Assembly: GCF_040954835.1 (NCBI RefSeq)
Contig: NC_090706.1
Location: 39,937,148-40,001,147 of the forward strand
Source: Lepisosteus oculatus
Lineage: Eukaryota > Chordata > Actinopteri > Semionotiformes > Lepisosteidae
DNA: 64,000 bases
Reading direction: 5' to 3'
The translations under genes were made by a program, and so were the position numbers. A model generated the notes under the pieces. The model ran no database searches. It was not told the DNA's origin and saw nothing but the letters and a program-made list of their open reading frames with translations. This document shows, piece after piece, positions 44,571-57,300 of the stretch. Numbering within the stretch: position 1 is the stretch's first letter; each line of letters opens with the position of its first letter.

Positions 44571-46999
44571 TCTGTAGTTTCACCCTGTTCAGATGGTCAC
44601 CCGCACTGTCATGAGGGTCATCAAACTGAGCCAGTTCTCTAAAGCATGGGGCTGAGAAAGGGGCTGTGGTTTTCATTGACCTTGAGTGTATATGATGACT
44701 TTTACATCCGTGTTAGACTGCCTTTATTTTCATTTCTCCGTGCTTTCAGGAACCGTGAATCTGTGTTTATAAGGTGTCATGCATGCAAAATACTTTAGGC
44801 CATACCTCTTGAGTTGCAGGGATGAAAATATTTTGGTTCGTTATTCTGCCCTATGTTTCCAAGCTGCTCCTGCAGCCATTTAGGGAAAGAGTGCTACAAT
44901 TTCACTTCCACAACCTTTTATTATATCATGAAATGGGAATTTTCTGTAAGTTTGTTACCTTGAGAGAGCTCTGGCCTACAGGGCTGTCTGTCTCCTCTGT
45001 TCATGATGCTGAATTGATCATTCAACATTCCTCAGTGAAGCCTGGATGGATGGATTGGTAGCTTTGGCTCCTTCCTGTGTCATTTATTCTCACTGTAAGC
45101 ATTTAATTCTCTGCTGGGCTCAGCCTGCTCTGGCAGCAGCCTGCGGACAGTTTAGGAGATGCATCCCACCACTGAATGATGCATGAATGTCAGGCAGCTC
45201 TGCAGTCAGTCCAGCCTGATAGGTGAATAGAGTGCAGAAAAATCACACTACTGGTGAGAGCTTCTGTGCAGCAATGTACAGGTCATGTAGTATTCACGCA
45301 CTGTTACTCTCAGTGGTGATGTAACGTTTTTTATGTAGACAGGTAAACTTGAATATTCCTCACCATACTGAGAGGTAATTCTATATTCTATTGCAGAATA
45401 ATTGATTCTATAAATTGCATAAAGAATGCAAGATGTGAAGCAGTATATACAGTATGTCCTGTTCTTGCATTGGAATTAAATTTATATTGCACTTTAAGTT
45501 AAGATGACCTGTTGGGTAACATGGTCTTTGTGTGTCTGCATTTCTGTAGTAATTTAGCCAGCAGACACACGCATGATGTGCTGACACATTTGTGGTGCCC
45601 CTGCAGACAGGAATTGAGCTGCTCAGCTAATTCTGTAGCCTGTCAGGACCTCCAGCCTAAACAAGGACACGGGGAGAGAAAACGAGCGCGTTCCTGCTCT
45701 CACCAGAGCAGATATGTACAGTATACATGGTTCACTGCAGAGTGCACAGGTAAGAACGAGTCGGGGAGAAACATGCCATTTTCCACCCCTGCTGTGCCAT
45801 TGCTCAATTTTTTCTTGCATGGGCGTTCTGCCCGGGCATGACATTCAACGATCCCTCATCAGAGCCGCTAGTCCGTATCGGAGGAAGTGAAATCATTCCA
45901 ACCCTAACTGTCGCACTTACTGTATGTTATCTTAGAAACTGTGGCGTGGGATGTTTCCTGAAGAAGAAATCGGGACCTTCAGCGATCATCTGAATGAAAG
46001 CTTTCTCCTGCAGCACAAGGTCTCTCCCTGCTCACTACACTGGGGGACGGGTTTGGAAATTCTGGTCCGGACCCTCACTTCCAGCCCTGCCTGGCTCCTG
46101 AGGCCAGACAGGAGCAGGCTACAGGGTGGTCACGCTGCAGTCATGCCCTGCGGTTCCATCGCCAAACACCCAGGCTAATGGGCCTTCAGTGTGGTGAAGC
46201 ATTTTCACACCTGTTTTTTGCAGAAAACGAGATTTTGGCTGCAAAAAAAGCACGTCCTTCATAGCTCAGCGGAAGACATCATCCTCAAAGAGAGACTTCC
46301 CCCAGTACAGGTCCTCAGTGCGTTTGTGGTTTCAGAGTTTATACACATTTTAATTAGGTTGTTAATTGCCATACTAGGGTGCAATGGTGTTCTGTGACGA
46401 TTTGGTACTCTCTCAGTATACCAATAAGACATTTGTAATAATCTTACTACAAACGATGAGAACTAATTTGCTATATCTTGGGAATGACCCAAAAAGTTTC
46501 ACAGGTAAAGTAATGGGAATTTTTGGTATCAGTTTGTAATTTTCCACCTTGAAAGCAGCTTTCAAGGTGCAAATTATGTTTGTGAGTCAAGTGATGGTGT
46601 ATTTACAGTAGGTTTCTGTTTTCCCCCAAAGCAGTTTGAATTTTTCTAAGTTTCCCATCTTTGATGGGACATTCCATGGGTTATTGTTTAGCCAGCCTGC
46701 ATGAGCTTTAACTGTGCTAAAAACAAAAACAATTTTTAGTCGGTTGCTTAGTTCATGAATTGGCTTTACTCTTCTGTCATTTGGATCTACAAATCTGACT
46801 GCCTCGTCTTCCCAGCACACATTAGCCATCTGCTTTGCAGCTTGGTACTGACTTGCGCTGAGATCCCCAAGTTATAATCAAAGCTAACATTATGAAAACA
46901 CCGCTGGTTGTAATTTTCCATGAGAGCATACAGTCGCTACCAGAGTAAACAACCCCTCCCGCTTCGCCGGCTGGGTCACTGTTCTGTTGTGGATCCAGC

Positions 47000-47262
47000 A
47001 GACTTCCCTACCGTTTCTTGAAGGAGCCCAGGGAATGGACTTCAGCAACTGCATCTGCATGCAACTGGAAGTGCTTTTAAAACTGAGGACAAAGGGTAGT
47101 GGAGGGGTGGAACAGGATACCCAGCCATTTTGTCAAAGCCAATAACCCTGGCTCCTTCCAAGACACACCTGGTGGAGATCCTCACGTCAATTAACCTTAA
47201 AACGGCCCAGATGGGCTGAATGACCTCCTCTCGCTTGCACTCTTTCTTGTTTTCTGATGAAC
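47000..47262 (+). mobile_element. MITE-like element, 3' portion
   Basis: Contains TTTCTTGAAGGAGCCCAGGG and GACTTCAGCAACTGC (related to the 18.1-kb copy). It ends with GATGGGCTGAATGACCTCCT followed by CTCGCTTGCACTCTTTCTTG. That end is nearly the reverse complement of the start seen at 62.67 kb, consistent with terminal inverted repeats. Confidence 0.5.
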
Positions 47263-47937
47263 AGCTGTTCTAATAAGCATGAACCTCATGGATACTGTTA
47301 TAGTTAGAGGAGCTCTGGATATTAGCATTACTTAAAAATGAATCAGTTCTGATCACTCCCACCATTTTGTTTCCTACACCTTCCACGATTCCCCGGAAGC
47401 ACGGCTCCGTCGGCTCGCGTCAGGTCTGTGAGCAGGTGCAAATGCACGGCCCCTAGCTGGCAGCTTCGGTCAGTCTCGGGCTGAGAAGGGCAGCCCTTCT
47501 AATCACTCTGATGGAGGGCGGCAGCCCAGTGCTGCTGCACCGGGGGACGGAGGAGCTTGAAATCCGATGCTGGTCTGACATGGTGCGAGAGGAGGAGGGG
47601 GGGGCTCTGGGTTCCCAGCCCAGATTGCGCTGGGCAGATGTCTCCCCGAGAGTAATCAACATCACAATTGAAATAATTGGTACCTCCACCATCCGCCTGT
47701 CTGGGGGCTCAGGGATTGGCTGAGCACTGAGCACTAATTATTGTTAACCCACTTACAGAGAGAAGAGGCTGCAGGATGTGGGGTGCCCCATTAGGCAGTG
47801 GGGAGAGCCGGTGGGGGGAGGGGGTTCTTGTCTGTGTGTGTCAGAGTCAGGGAGAACACGTAACTGCCTGTTTACTACCTGATCTCTGTATAGGTTATAT
47901 ATACGTACATGTGTAAAAAAACGCAGCTGCGGAGGCT

Positions 47938-48040
47938 GTCTGTGTGTCTCATGGAGAGCAGGCTGGGGTATGCAAAAAGACAAATTCCTAATACAAGAAA
48001 TTGTATATGGCCAATAAAGTGATCTTATCTCTTATCTTAC
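47938..48040 (+). mobile_element. tRNA-derived SINE, 3' end only
   Basis: CTCATGGAGAGCAGGCTGGG, GACAAATTCCTAATACAAGA and GGCCAATAAAGTGATCTTAT match the 3' part of the copy at 26.27-26.57 kb. The tail is TCTTATCTTAC. Confidence 0.8.
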
Positions 48041-50527
48041 AAAGTTAACAAAAACAGATGTGAAAATAGCAATTTTGTCATTTTTTCTAAAGCTCTTGAT
48101 GAAGCGTAGGACACACGTTTCGCTCAGAGGTGGCACTCTTGCTCAGTCTGACACATTAAAACGTTTTCAATCATTTTCACCAAGTGAGGCTCTTTCTCTG
48201 CATAGTGTGAAGTGAAACAATGTGAAAACAGTGGAACAAATGAAAAATAAAAAAATGTACGCTACACACTCTGGCACATTGAAGTACGGTTGACAGGCGG
48301 TGTCCTACAGTGGTCATGACTGGTGGATGGTGATTACTTAACGTTTTAATGGCCTGGTTATTAGGCATGGCCCCATGGCAGAGAGTCTCCACGAGCTAAA
48401 GGTCTGAATTTCAGTTTAAATTTCACTAGGACTCATCTAAGTGTGCAGTACTCTTACAGAATCACCATAGACTATAAAACAAGTAACTAGCCCTGCTCCT
48501 GAAGACCCATAATGTGTTCTGGTGTTTAGTGCCAGTTAAGCTTTGAATATTAGTGGTTACTTGCTTCATTGAATGGTATAATGGAGTATGCTGGTCTCTT
48601 TTGAAGGACTGTTCAGGTTTAACTTAGGAGACCTTCCAAACTCTCTCTTCAGGAGTAGGGCTGTGGATGTAGGTTCTGCATGGTTACTGTGTTTCCAGAG
48701 GTTTTAACTTAAATAGCCACAGCTTTCATGTTACTTTCAATGAAGACTCGTTGAAAAGAGTGCAAGAGTGCACAACTGATCACTTCATATCAAGAGACAG
48801 AAGGGAGATTGGGTTAAGTTAAACATTTATGAGCTCACCGCCTTGGAAGGTAAATAAAGGGTTCAAAGACTCCTACAAAGCAATGATTTAAGGCCATCAT
48901 AACAAGATCATCCCTACTAAAACACTTGGTTCACGGTAAAATATAAACATCCTCACCGATGATGTAATGTTCTTGGATGATTAGCACTAACAAAACTAGG
49001 TTTGTTTTTCTTTGTCAGCGAAGGTTACTTTTGCTGCAACAGCTCCTTGAATTCAGTCAGTTTCAGGGTTTTCTGGTGGAAATTGGAGCTCTTCATCATT
49101 GGGTCTCAACTTGAAACATGAAAGGAAACCAAATTCTTCAGGACCTAAGGATCAGAGAGCTGCAGTCCTGCAGGCTGTGTAGCCAATCTTAAATAGTCAA
49201 TGAGCAAAAACCTGAAAAGTATTTGAACTCCTTTGCTTGAAGAAGGAATTAGGCATTTCAGAGCCCAGCTGGAAAGAAAGCCAATAGACACAGTGGCTCT
49301 CCAGCAGCAGAGATGAATATTCTCAGTATTGGAACATCGTGTAAATGTAGAACGTAAGAAGACAGAAGCTGAATGTGATATCCACAAGCATGCCTACATG
49401 TTGTAATCAGAGATTATCTTTAACATCGTGTATAAAGGGGACATACACGGTTCACATACTAAACATCAAAACAAACTGCATAACTCAAATTCACAAGGTT
49501 ATCAGTGTAAGGACAATCATTTTGTATCAGGCCACCTCACTTGTTATTGATGGATGTGATGGACCGTAGGTAAACTCCTTATGCTGATTAAAATATGTGA
49601 TCCACAGGGTTGATGGGAGCTCTTCACAGGCCAATGGCACGTGTGGGGAATGCTGGAAGCTGTACAAAAACTGCACAAGCATGATTTAGCGTACACCGGG
49701 TTGCAGATGATGCTTGGTGAAACTCTCTCTACCAGCATGATTCCTCTCGATGTTCCTGGACAAACCTGTGCACTGGTCTCTGATCCCTAAATGCTAAACA
49801 TATTCCCAACACACCCACCCCACACACAGACGCGCATCAGGCTTTACATGTGGTGAACAGAGCCTCCCTGGCACAGCTGCCCCACCTTCACCTGGCAAGA
49901 AGGCCCTCGTGTGTTGTGTGTTGTCGAGCCTTCAGGAAGGTCCCAGTGTAGCTCCGTGCAGTCGGGCTGCCTTCAGTCTCTACAGGAGCTGTTCTGCAGA
50001 CGCTGGACACTCCTGCCCAGAACATCACACCTAGACCTCCCTGTTGACCGGGCTATGAACACCACAGTTAGAGTATCATTCTGCACCCCTGCGCCACACT
50101 CGCGGACGTCCTTCAGGGACGTTCAACGCAAGGCCTTGATTCGTCTCTCAAGGGGACTCCAGCGAAGCTGTCCACTTGAGGTGTGGCTCCAACAAACCGA
50201 GGACACAAAAGCCTCTTTCTCTGGAGGAGTGGAGTATATCGGTTCCTTTCTGTGTATCCCTTTCTTCATTTTCACCGGGCTGGACAGGAACAAACTCTCC
50301 GCCGGTTCCGAGTCAACCTTCTCTCCCGCCAGGAGATTCCATACGTAAGCAGCTATGTCACTGGAGTGTGTCAGGATCCGTCGCAAAAATGGCTGAATAA
50401 TCAATGACGGTATCCCCATTGTTCAATCACCGGTCTGTCAAAAAACATTGAATCAGCGACCAAAATCTGAATGTATTTTTTAAAGGCCAGCCTTCACCAG
50501 TAGAGCGATAGGCTTCTTTTGAACCCG

Positions 50528-50600
50528 AAGAAGGCTCCACAGCCGAAACGTTGTGTTTCCTTCCTTCTCTTTCCAGCAGGGAATAAACCTTTGCTGGCTT
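50528..50600 (+). repeat. Solo copy of the GCTCCACAGC element
   Basis: GAAGAAGGCTCCACAGCCGA, AACGTTGTGTTTCC and TCCAGCAGGGAATAAACCTT match the right arm of the hairpin element at 26.1 kb. A short inverted GGCT/AGCC stem sits before GAAAC. Confidence 0.75.
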
Positions 50601-50870
50601 CTCTTGATTGTCAGTATACCCTGTCAAGAATGACATCATCAGCGCAGTCCATATATGGCCGGGCTGGGCCGGCGCTAGGACCCGGCGTTGTAACCTGCGC
50701 CTCCCCGCGGTGGTGGTAGCACTAGGACCGAGCAGAACATTAGGTTAGTGCAGAGAAGGACCGTCTCTTTGTTCCAATCTCGAGATCTGTCTCCCCGCAG
50801 CCTCACTCTCTCCTCTCCTTTTATTCCATTACAGTATTACACAGGTCTGGATGACTGCGAGGACAGCAAA

Positions 50871-50953
50871 ATGGCTGTGAATCTCAGCAAGAATCGACTG
50901 GCCCTGTTAACAGCCTACCAGGATGTTATCAGCGAGACTTCGTCCACCGACTG
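50871..50953 (+). CDS. dbnl: Drebrin-like protein, first coding exon (partial gene)
   Basis: The exon starts after CCATTACAG (exon from 50835, 36 bases of 5' UTR). ATG at 50871 has an AAAATGG context. It encodes MAVNLSKNRLALLTAYQDVI then SETSSTDW, with donor GTAAGG splitting the Trp codon. This is the start of the ADF-homology domain of drebrin/drebrin-like (Abp1) proteins, cytoplasmic actin-filament binders. DBNL also links actin to endocytosis through a C-terminal SH3 domain, which lies outside the window. MAVNLSKN favours DBNL (human MAANLSRN), while RLALLTAYQDVI also recalls drebrin DBN1. Human DBN1 lies near HK3 on 5q35 and DBNL near GCK on 7p13, so synteny does not decide. No second exon is seen before the window end. 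Confidence 0.7.
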
Positions 50954-53900
50954 GTAAGGCAAACGTACATAGGTATCCCCACCCGCTGGTGTGGTGCTGG
51001 GGTTTTATTATAAGGCGTAGGCTTGTGCAATATCACTGCCGAACAATGTGGGTACTGATGTCCACGGCCGGGGAATGATGCCTCATCATACTACTGTACG
51101 GTTTGCGCTGAAACGCCTCGGATAGATGCAGCAGCAGCCTTTCTGTGGATAAACTCTGGGCAGGCGATAAATGCTTTTGGCACTTGGGGTGCAGCCGTGC
51201 AAAATCAGTTACTTTGCATGTTTAATGACCGCAGTTTATGGAAATGTAAGCTGATATCACCTTACGTGATACGGCATGTTGATTTCGTGACAAACACCCC
51301 CCCCAACCTTATTGTACCCCCCAAAAGAGAAAAGGTCAGACTTTAACACCAGGGTTTTTTTAGAAAAAGGAAAAAAAAACACTTGATTAGCTTTGGGATT
51401 TGATAATGCTTTGCGTTCAACAGACAATTGATTCGTTAGCCATATTTTAGTATTTTTTATTGCACATAATTTTGCCTTTCTTGTTCTCTTTTTTTGGGGG
51501 GGCCAATTTACCCCCTCGTGAGTCCGTCACGCATTACGCATTGTCAGAAATCCGAGTAGCCGCTAATGTTTTGCAAGATGTACTATTGTTTGCTCTGTCA
51601 CAGGCTGCTCTGCCTCGGATGACCGCTAGTTCAGGCTAATTTGTAGTTCCGAAGCTTTTTCCGTTGGTCTTTTTTTTTTTTGTCGTACTGGGCACGGCTG
51701 AGGAGGGGTCCACCTCGCTCCTGTCGCTCGGCTGTGCTCCCTGACAGCACCTCCGCGAGTGGTGGAGTGGGCGAGGCGAGAAGGGACCGGCTTTCGGCGC
51801 AACAGTCAGCCCCAAGCCCACTGGCTCGGCACACGAGTGTGTGGCGTGCCCTTGCATCCCGTCGGATCCGACGCCAACGGCGTAGTAACTTTCTGCGGCG
51901 TTTCAGCTCGGCGGTGGCGATGTTCCTCAGCCCGCAGCCCGTGAGCACCTGGGGTGTGATGGGCAGTTGTTCATGCCTCGTTAGAGGACGCAGTGTTTTA
52001 GCTGCGTTTCAGCGGATTGATGAGATGTTTCCTTGGCTGAAGACAGGAGTCAATCGCTGATATAATTATTCATCGGAGCGCAGCTGTGCCGGGGAGAGGG
52101 GACAGCAGGGTCTATAGATTTTTTTTTTGGGGGGGAGGGTAGGACTTTCCTTTTGAAAATAACCTAAAGGTTTAAACAGGATGTCCATAGAACCCATTTA
52201 TATAGAGAACCAGGACTTTTCTATAGGATCTGTAGGTTGCTTTATGAAGGGTGCACAGTGAGTGTGGCGGTATAAAGACATGGAGATGTAATCCCAAAGG
52301 CTTGTAACAGGACTGCAGTATTTTGCTAAGGAGGACTGCTGGGAGGAAAGCTTAGGTGTCTACTTGTACTTCTACGAGAACGCAGCAGTTTCACTAGACT
52401 GTGGTAACTGTTGCAGGAGTGGCCCTGGTACTGTATTCACCTCTTGCAAGGAGACAAAGACAAAGACTCCTCCCTTTGAATAAGAGCTGAATCAATTTTT
52501 AGAATTGATGAGTTGCCTGGACATGAACAAAGTATATGCAGCAATGGGAAAATGAAGAAAACGTGTGACTATCTGAGCTGAACGTACCTACCTGCCTGTG
52601 CATAAGTTTATCAAGTCATCTAAAAACGTGAACTGGATCTGGCCGCTTGCATTGGGAGTCTTGTTTTCCCGTTGTAACGTTCATCTGTAGAGGAAACCCG
52701 GTTCTTTGCAGGTTGTTGTTTGTTTGTCTTTAATGGGATCAATCTTTTAGACAACTAGATAGGTGGTGGTTTTTGTCAGGTCATCTATAGGTCATTTCTG
52801 TACGATAAGAGTTTCTCCTGTGTGTATGTCGGAACACTTTACTCCAGTGCTCACATCCCTGTAGTGGCTGCCTGTTGACCTTTTACATTTGCTTTAAAGA
52901 AGCTGATGTCACTTTCCTGAAAGAAGACGTCACTTAAAAGAAGTGATATCTATATCCTTCATGGGTTAGGGTAAGGGGCTTATGTTTGTCCAGGAAATAC
53001 TCCACACACTCCAAATCATTTGCAAAGGTCTAAGATCAGTGAGTGGATCACTGAGCATTGTCTTCAGCTGGTTGGGTTCTGCAGATTTCTGTGGCTCCAG
53101 ATAAATTAATTCCATTTCACATTAGGACTGTCTCAAGTGAATATTATTTTAGGTTAAAGCAGTCATGCATAGCTGGACTGGGGCTGTCCTGCAAGCGTTT
53201 GTGTCTTGTTTTGAATGCGGCGCTGCTTTGTGATGTGCCTTGGAATGACAGTCGCTCCGTCCTCATGAATCTCGTTTTCACAGAATTGCTTTCATGCTGC
53301 TGGAAATGGAAAATTTGACATTTGTCCTCCAATGTGATCCGAAAGAATAAAAAGGAGTGGTGTGAAAATGGGGTACCTAATATGGACTCCAAGGTCTTCT
53401 TCAGGAATAAATGAAACGTCCTGTTTGTTCCTACAGTTTGCAGACACAGCTGGGGGGTCGTAGTCCCAGGTGTCACTGTAAAGTGACCAAGAGCATTGTA
53501 ACCAATATCCAAAATAAAACAGTGTTGCTTATGCTTAATTCTCAATTAGTGTTGGTCAAACCTAACTCTGAAGGGTTTTTCTGTTTATCAGTATTGTAAT
53601 TCTGTTTTTAAACTGAAACGCATCTGCAGAACTTCCAAGTAAGTAAATCTGGAATTTCCTTACAGCTCTGGGGTCTTGGGTGGGATTCTGGACTGGGATG
53701 ATTTCTGAGTGGAGATGTTTCCTCCTGGTGCTCCAGGACCCTTCCAGTTAACTGGTTCGGTTAGCTGGGGTCTCTCAGTTGTCTCTGTGTGCTCTGGGCT
53801 GGACTGGCCAGGATAGGCCGCATGCTGTGTTAGCCCTCATCAGGAATGGGAGGCTTCTGACGGTGAATGGATTTCAAGAGGCCCTGTTGCCATTTTGTAA

Positions 53901-53956
53901 CTGGGTTCTTAAAGCTTTGAACTGTTGTGAATAACTGGCACACACGGTGCTTTTGG

Positions 53957-54300
53957 GGGTGGCACTGTGGAGCAGTGGTTGGCACTGCGGTCTCCCATCA
54001 CCGGGGTCCCGTGTTCGATTCCTGGGGTGCTGTCTGTGTGGACTGCATGTTCTCCCCGTGTTCATGTGGGTTTTCCTCTGGGCGCCCCAGTTTCCTCAAG
54101 CCCAACGACATGTGGCTTTCAGTGAACTGGCCCCGGTGTGGGTGTGCGTGTCCGTGTCTGTGTGCCTGCCCTGCGATGGACTGCTGTCCTGTCCAGGGTG
54201 TATCCTGCCTTGTGCCCACTGCTTCCTGAGACAGACTCCGGGCCAACGTGACTCCCGACTGGGCAAGCCACTGCTGGAAGTGATGCGATAATGACATAGA
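53957..54300 (+). mobile_element. tRNA-derived SINE (fullest copy of its family)
   Basis: The head GGTGGCACTGTGGAGCAGTG is A-box-like and CGTGTTCGATTCCTGGGGTG carries the B-box. The body has GTGTGGACTGCATGTTCTCC, TGTGGGTTTTCCTCTGGGCG and CTGCGATGGACTGCTGTCCT, then CAGGGTGTATCCTGCCTTGT. The tail ends near GGAAGTGATGCGATAATGAC. This layout is common in fish genomes. Confidence 0.85.
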
Positions 54301-57300
54301 TCTGGTAACATTTTAGGGGTTAAAAACATGCCGTGAGTGTCTTTTATGTGTCCTTTTGGTAAAACATCTGCACTCCGCCTTCTAAAAAAATGTAAAACAT
54401 CTCACCAGAGAGAGGTATTTTTTTTTCTTAGTGGGAATTTCAGATGCCTTTTTTCCTCCGATGTCTTTTGCTAAGTAAGGTCCTGTGGGAAAGGGAGGTG
54501 TTGGAGTTTGAATCCAGGATTTCCATGTTAATATCAGGGTGGTAGCCGGACTGCCTCAGCCTCCACACCCCTGGCCTGCAGGGAAGTGGAAAGTCGCACC
54601 TTGGCCTTTTGTGGGCTCAGCCCATTGTCTGCAATACTCTTGAGGAGCAAGCCGTGAGAGTCTGAAGCCTCTGGTGCTGTACTGTGTATCGCGTTGTAGC
54701 AACAGAGCATTTGCAGTCCTGTCGCTAACAGTTCTGCTTCTTACCGAGTTCAGTCTTACCTGTCTGCTTTCAAGATGCCTCCTTTGATTGCAGGATGAGG
54801 GAGTGTCCTCAGGGCTGTCTGTGAGATGTCATTCCAGCAGCTGCACCATCTCCAGCCTCTGCCCAAACCCTCAGGCAGTGCATGTGCTGCGCCTACAGCT
54901 GCCTTTTCTCTAGCAGCAGACTGGACGACACGCCCCCTCTACTGATTGCAATCTTGAGAGTGCACTGCACTGCGCTGCGCTGCACTGCGCTGGGTTCCTC
55001 TGGTTAAATTCTGGAAGTACTTCTAGCGAGGTACTGTACAAAGCTGTGTTTTTCAGAAACCCACTAGTTACCCAGGGAGTGGGTATGACCTAGAGCTGAG
55101 TGAATGCTGTATTCTGCATCAGCAAGAAAGACACAACAAATGAAGATCTCAATATAAGGATTTCTTTTGAACTTTCAAACTCCTTTCCCCAGATTTGTCA
55201 CACATGGGGGGTGGGGGGAAATTATCAACAAGCTGCCGGGTTCTTGATAGAAGCAGAAAATGGCTTTGTAAGTCAGATGTTGCTGTTGCTATGGGCAGGA
55301 CATTGCAGGGCAGAAGGGTGACCATGTCTCTCTGAAGCTGAGCATCTTGTTAGCGTTGCCAAGGGCATTTGTCTCTGAATGGGAATTGCATGTCTATTGT
55401 TTTTGTCCAAGTGGAGGTACAGTACAATGACAGAACTGCAGACAGCTCAGTTTCTAGGCTGATGCTGAAATGGCACCAGGACATTCACCTTTGTGTCCAC
55501 TTCCTGATATTTGTTTATTTATCTGATCTTTGAAGATAAGGAGCTCATTGCACACACTTAAAAAGGGGCCCTCATTAATCTCAAGTGAAGTGAGAACAAC
55601 AAAGGCAAAACACTGAACCATTTCCTTCTCCACACAATGTGATAAGCCCTTGTTTTTGTATCAGGATACATTTTCCAGTCAAGGTTCAGAAAACAAAACC
55701 AGACACATAATAGGCCTGTTCCAGCGCATATTTCTTTTTCCATTAATAGCAACAACCAGGCTTCAAAGCATGCATTATATCCAGATAATTGACCTTCTTG
55801 GTTCACCCAGCTCGCCAGTGAAAAGCTTAACCTCCTCTTACTGTCGGTTTGTATCAGTCTGGAGCGTCAGCTTCATTCACTCATCTAATCCCTTGGTATT
55901 AAATTTGGAAGCAGCCGTTTAAAAAAAAAATAATTTAGTCCTAGCCAGTGGGTTTTGGTGACCTAATCTTAACACAGTGAAACCGTTAAGGTTTCCTACG
56001 TGGAGCGTTGTGATCAGTTTCATGATCTTAAGAGGCTCTGATGTTGGACCCTGATGAAAAGCATGACCTGTGTTATCGAAGCTTCGGTCATAATTCTCAC
56101 TTGGTGTAAAGAGATGGACCCCAGTCCGGTGAGAGAAAACTGCTCCAGAGTGAAGTACGTGACTTAGGGCCTCTCCGCACTGAAGTCTTCAGTCCTGCAA
56201 AGCACCTGCGTGGTGTGCACATTCCAAGTTTGAATGAAACGTTTGTTTGCTGCAATACTGGCATGGAGTGACACGGAAATATCTGCTCTTATTGACACTT
56301 GGACATTTGGATGGAAGCATTCGTAAAAACATGCTTCCATTATCGGGAAGGCAGAGGGCACACCCTGCTTCAGCTAGATCCCTGAGAGACAGCCCACGCA
56401 GACTCTGCACAGCAGGTGCCATAGTCCAGACTCAAAACCAGGACCCAGGATCTGTGAGGGTGCAGCACTGACTGCCACGTTTCGGGCTCCTAAAGGGAAT
56501 GGATGCCGAGAGGCTACTCTTGGAGCCCCAGAGCTGTAATGCCCTGTACTGAGAAAAATATTTCAAACACTTTTTCAACCAAAAGAAAGACTACCCGAAA
56601 CCAGAACGTCCCGTGTTCTGATGGATGATCGTGCCTTTCAGTCTCGAATGGCTGGAGTATTTTTAATTTGAAGAGCAGTGGCCATTGCTCTTGATATGGC
56701 AGGCCAGCTGCAGTGATCTGTATTGACTCATCAGAACTTTGCAGGAAGAGGAGAAAGAAACTGATTCAACTGGCCAGAGGGGGGGGACAGACGAATTCTT
56801 CACATAGCTGTGGCCAAGGAGTGGAATAAAAGTAGAATAAAGCTCTTCCCGCTGGGTCAGTGGGAGGTTAGCGAGTGTTATGATTTAACCCTGTCCCCTT
56901 TCTCAGCCTGTTAAATTTATCCTAAGAAAATACAGAAATGAATTTCTTGAAATTCAGATAGTAATTACCCCACAATTGCATTATGGGAATAACCTCACAA
57001 TTAAAACGGGAAAACCTTTGCTTGGTAAACCCGGATGATGTTCATGGGCCTCCCTAGGGCGCCCAAAGAAAGAGCCGGTGAATTTCTGTTCCTCTGGCAC
57101 GTCACAGGCCAAGCAGCCAATTAGGAATCGGCACTCCCAGCATTCTGAGTGATGCAAACTGTCCGCTCTGGGTTTATCCAAGAATCTAAAGAAGGGCAAA
57201 GCTAGGTGCATGATCCTGCAGGATGTGCACAGTAGGGGGGGTCAGAATATTGAGAGAATCTGTGGGGCTGCGAAGATGAGGACTAGAATTGGCCAGTGTT

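Larger units (their letters stand above)
43511..50834. other. Intergenic region upstream of the drebrin-like gene
   Basis: No exon is supported. It holds a minus-strand SINE tail (44.4 kb), a MITE-like 3' part (47.0-47.26 kb), a tRNA-SINE 3' part (47.94 kb) and a GCTCCACAGC-type element (50.53 kb). A GC-rich stretch at about 50640-50720 could be part of the promoter or untranslated exon of the next gene. The 48.0-49.9 kb part is AT-rich unique sequence in which I see nothing. Confidence 0.5.

Noticed and set aside
48095-48140. Second hammerhead-like sequence (CTTGATGAAGCG... ACGTTTCGC)
   Set aside because: The GAAA core is in the wrong strand order relative to TGATGA, so it does not fit a hammerhead layout.
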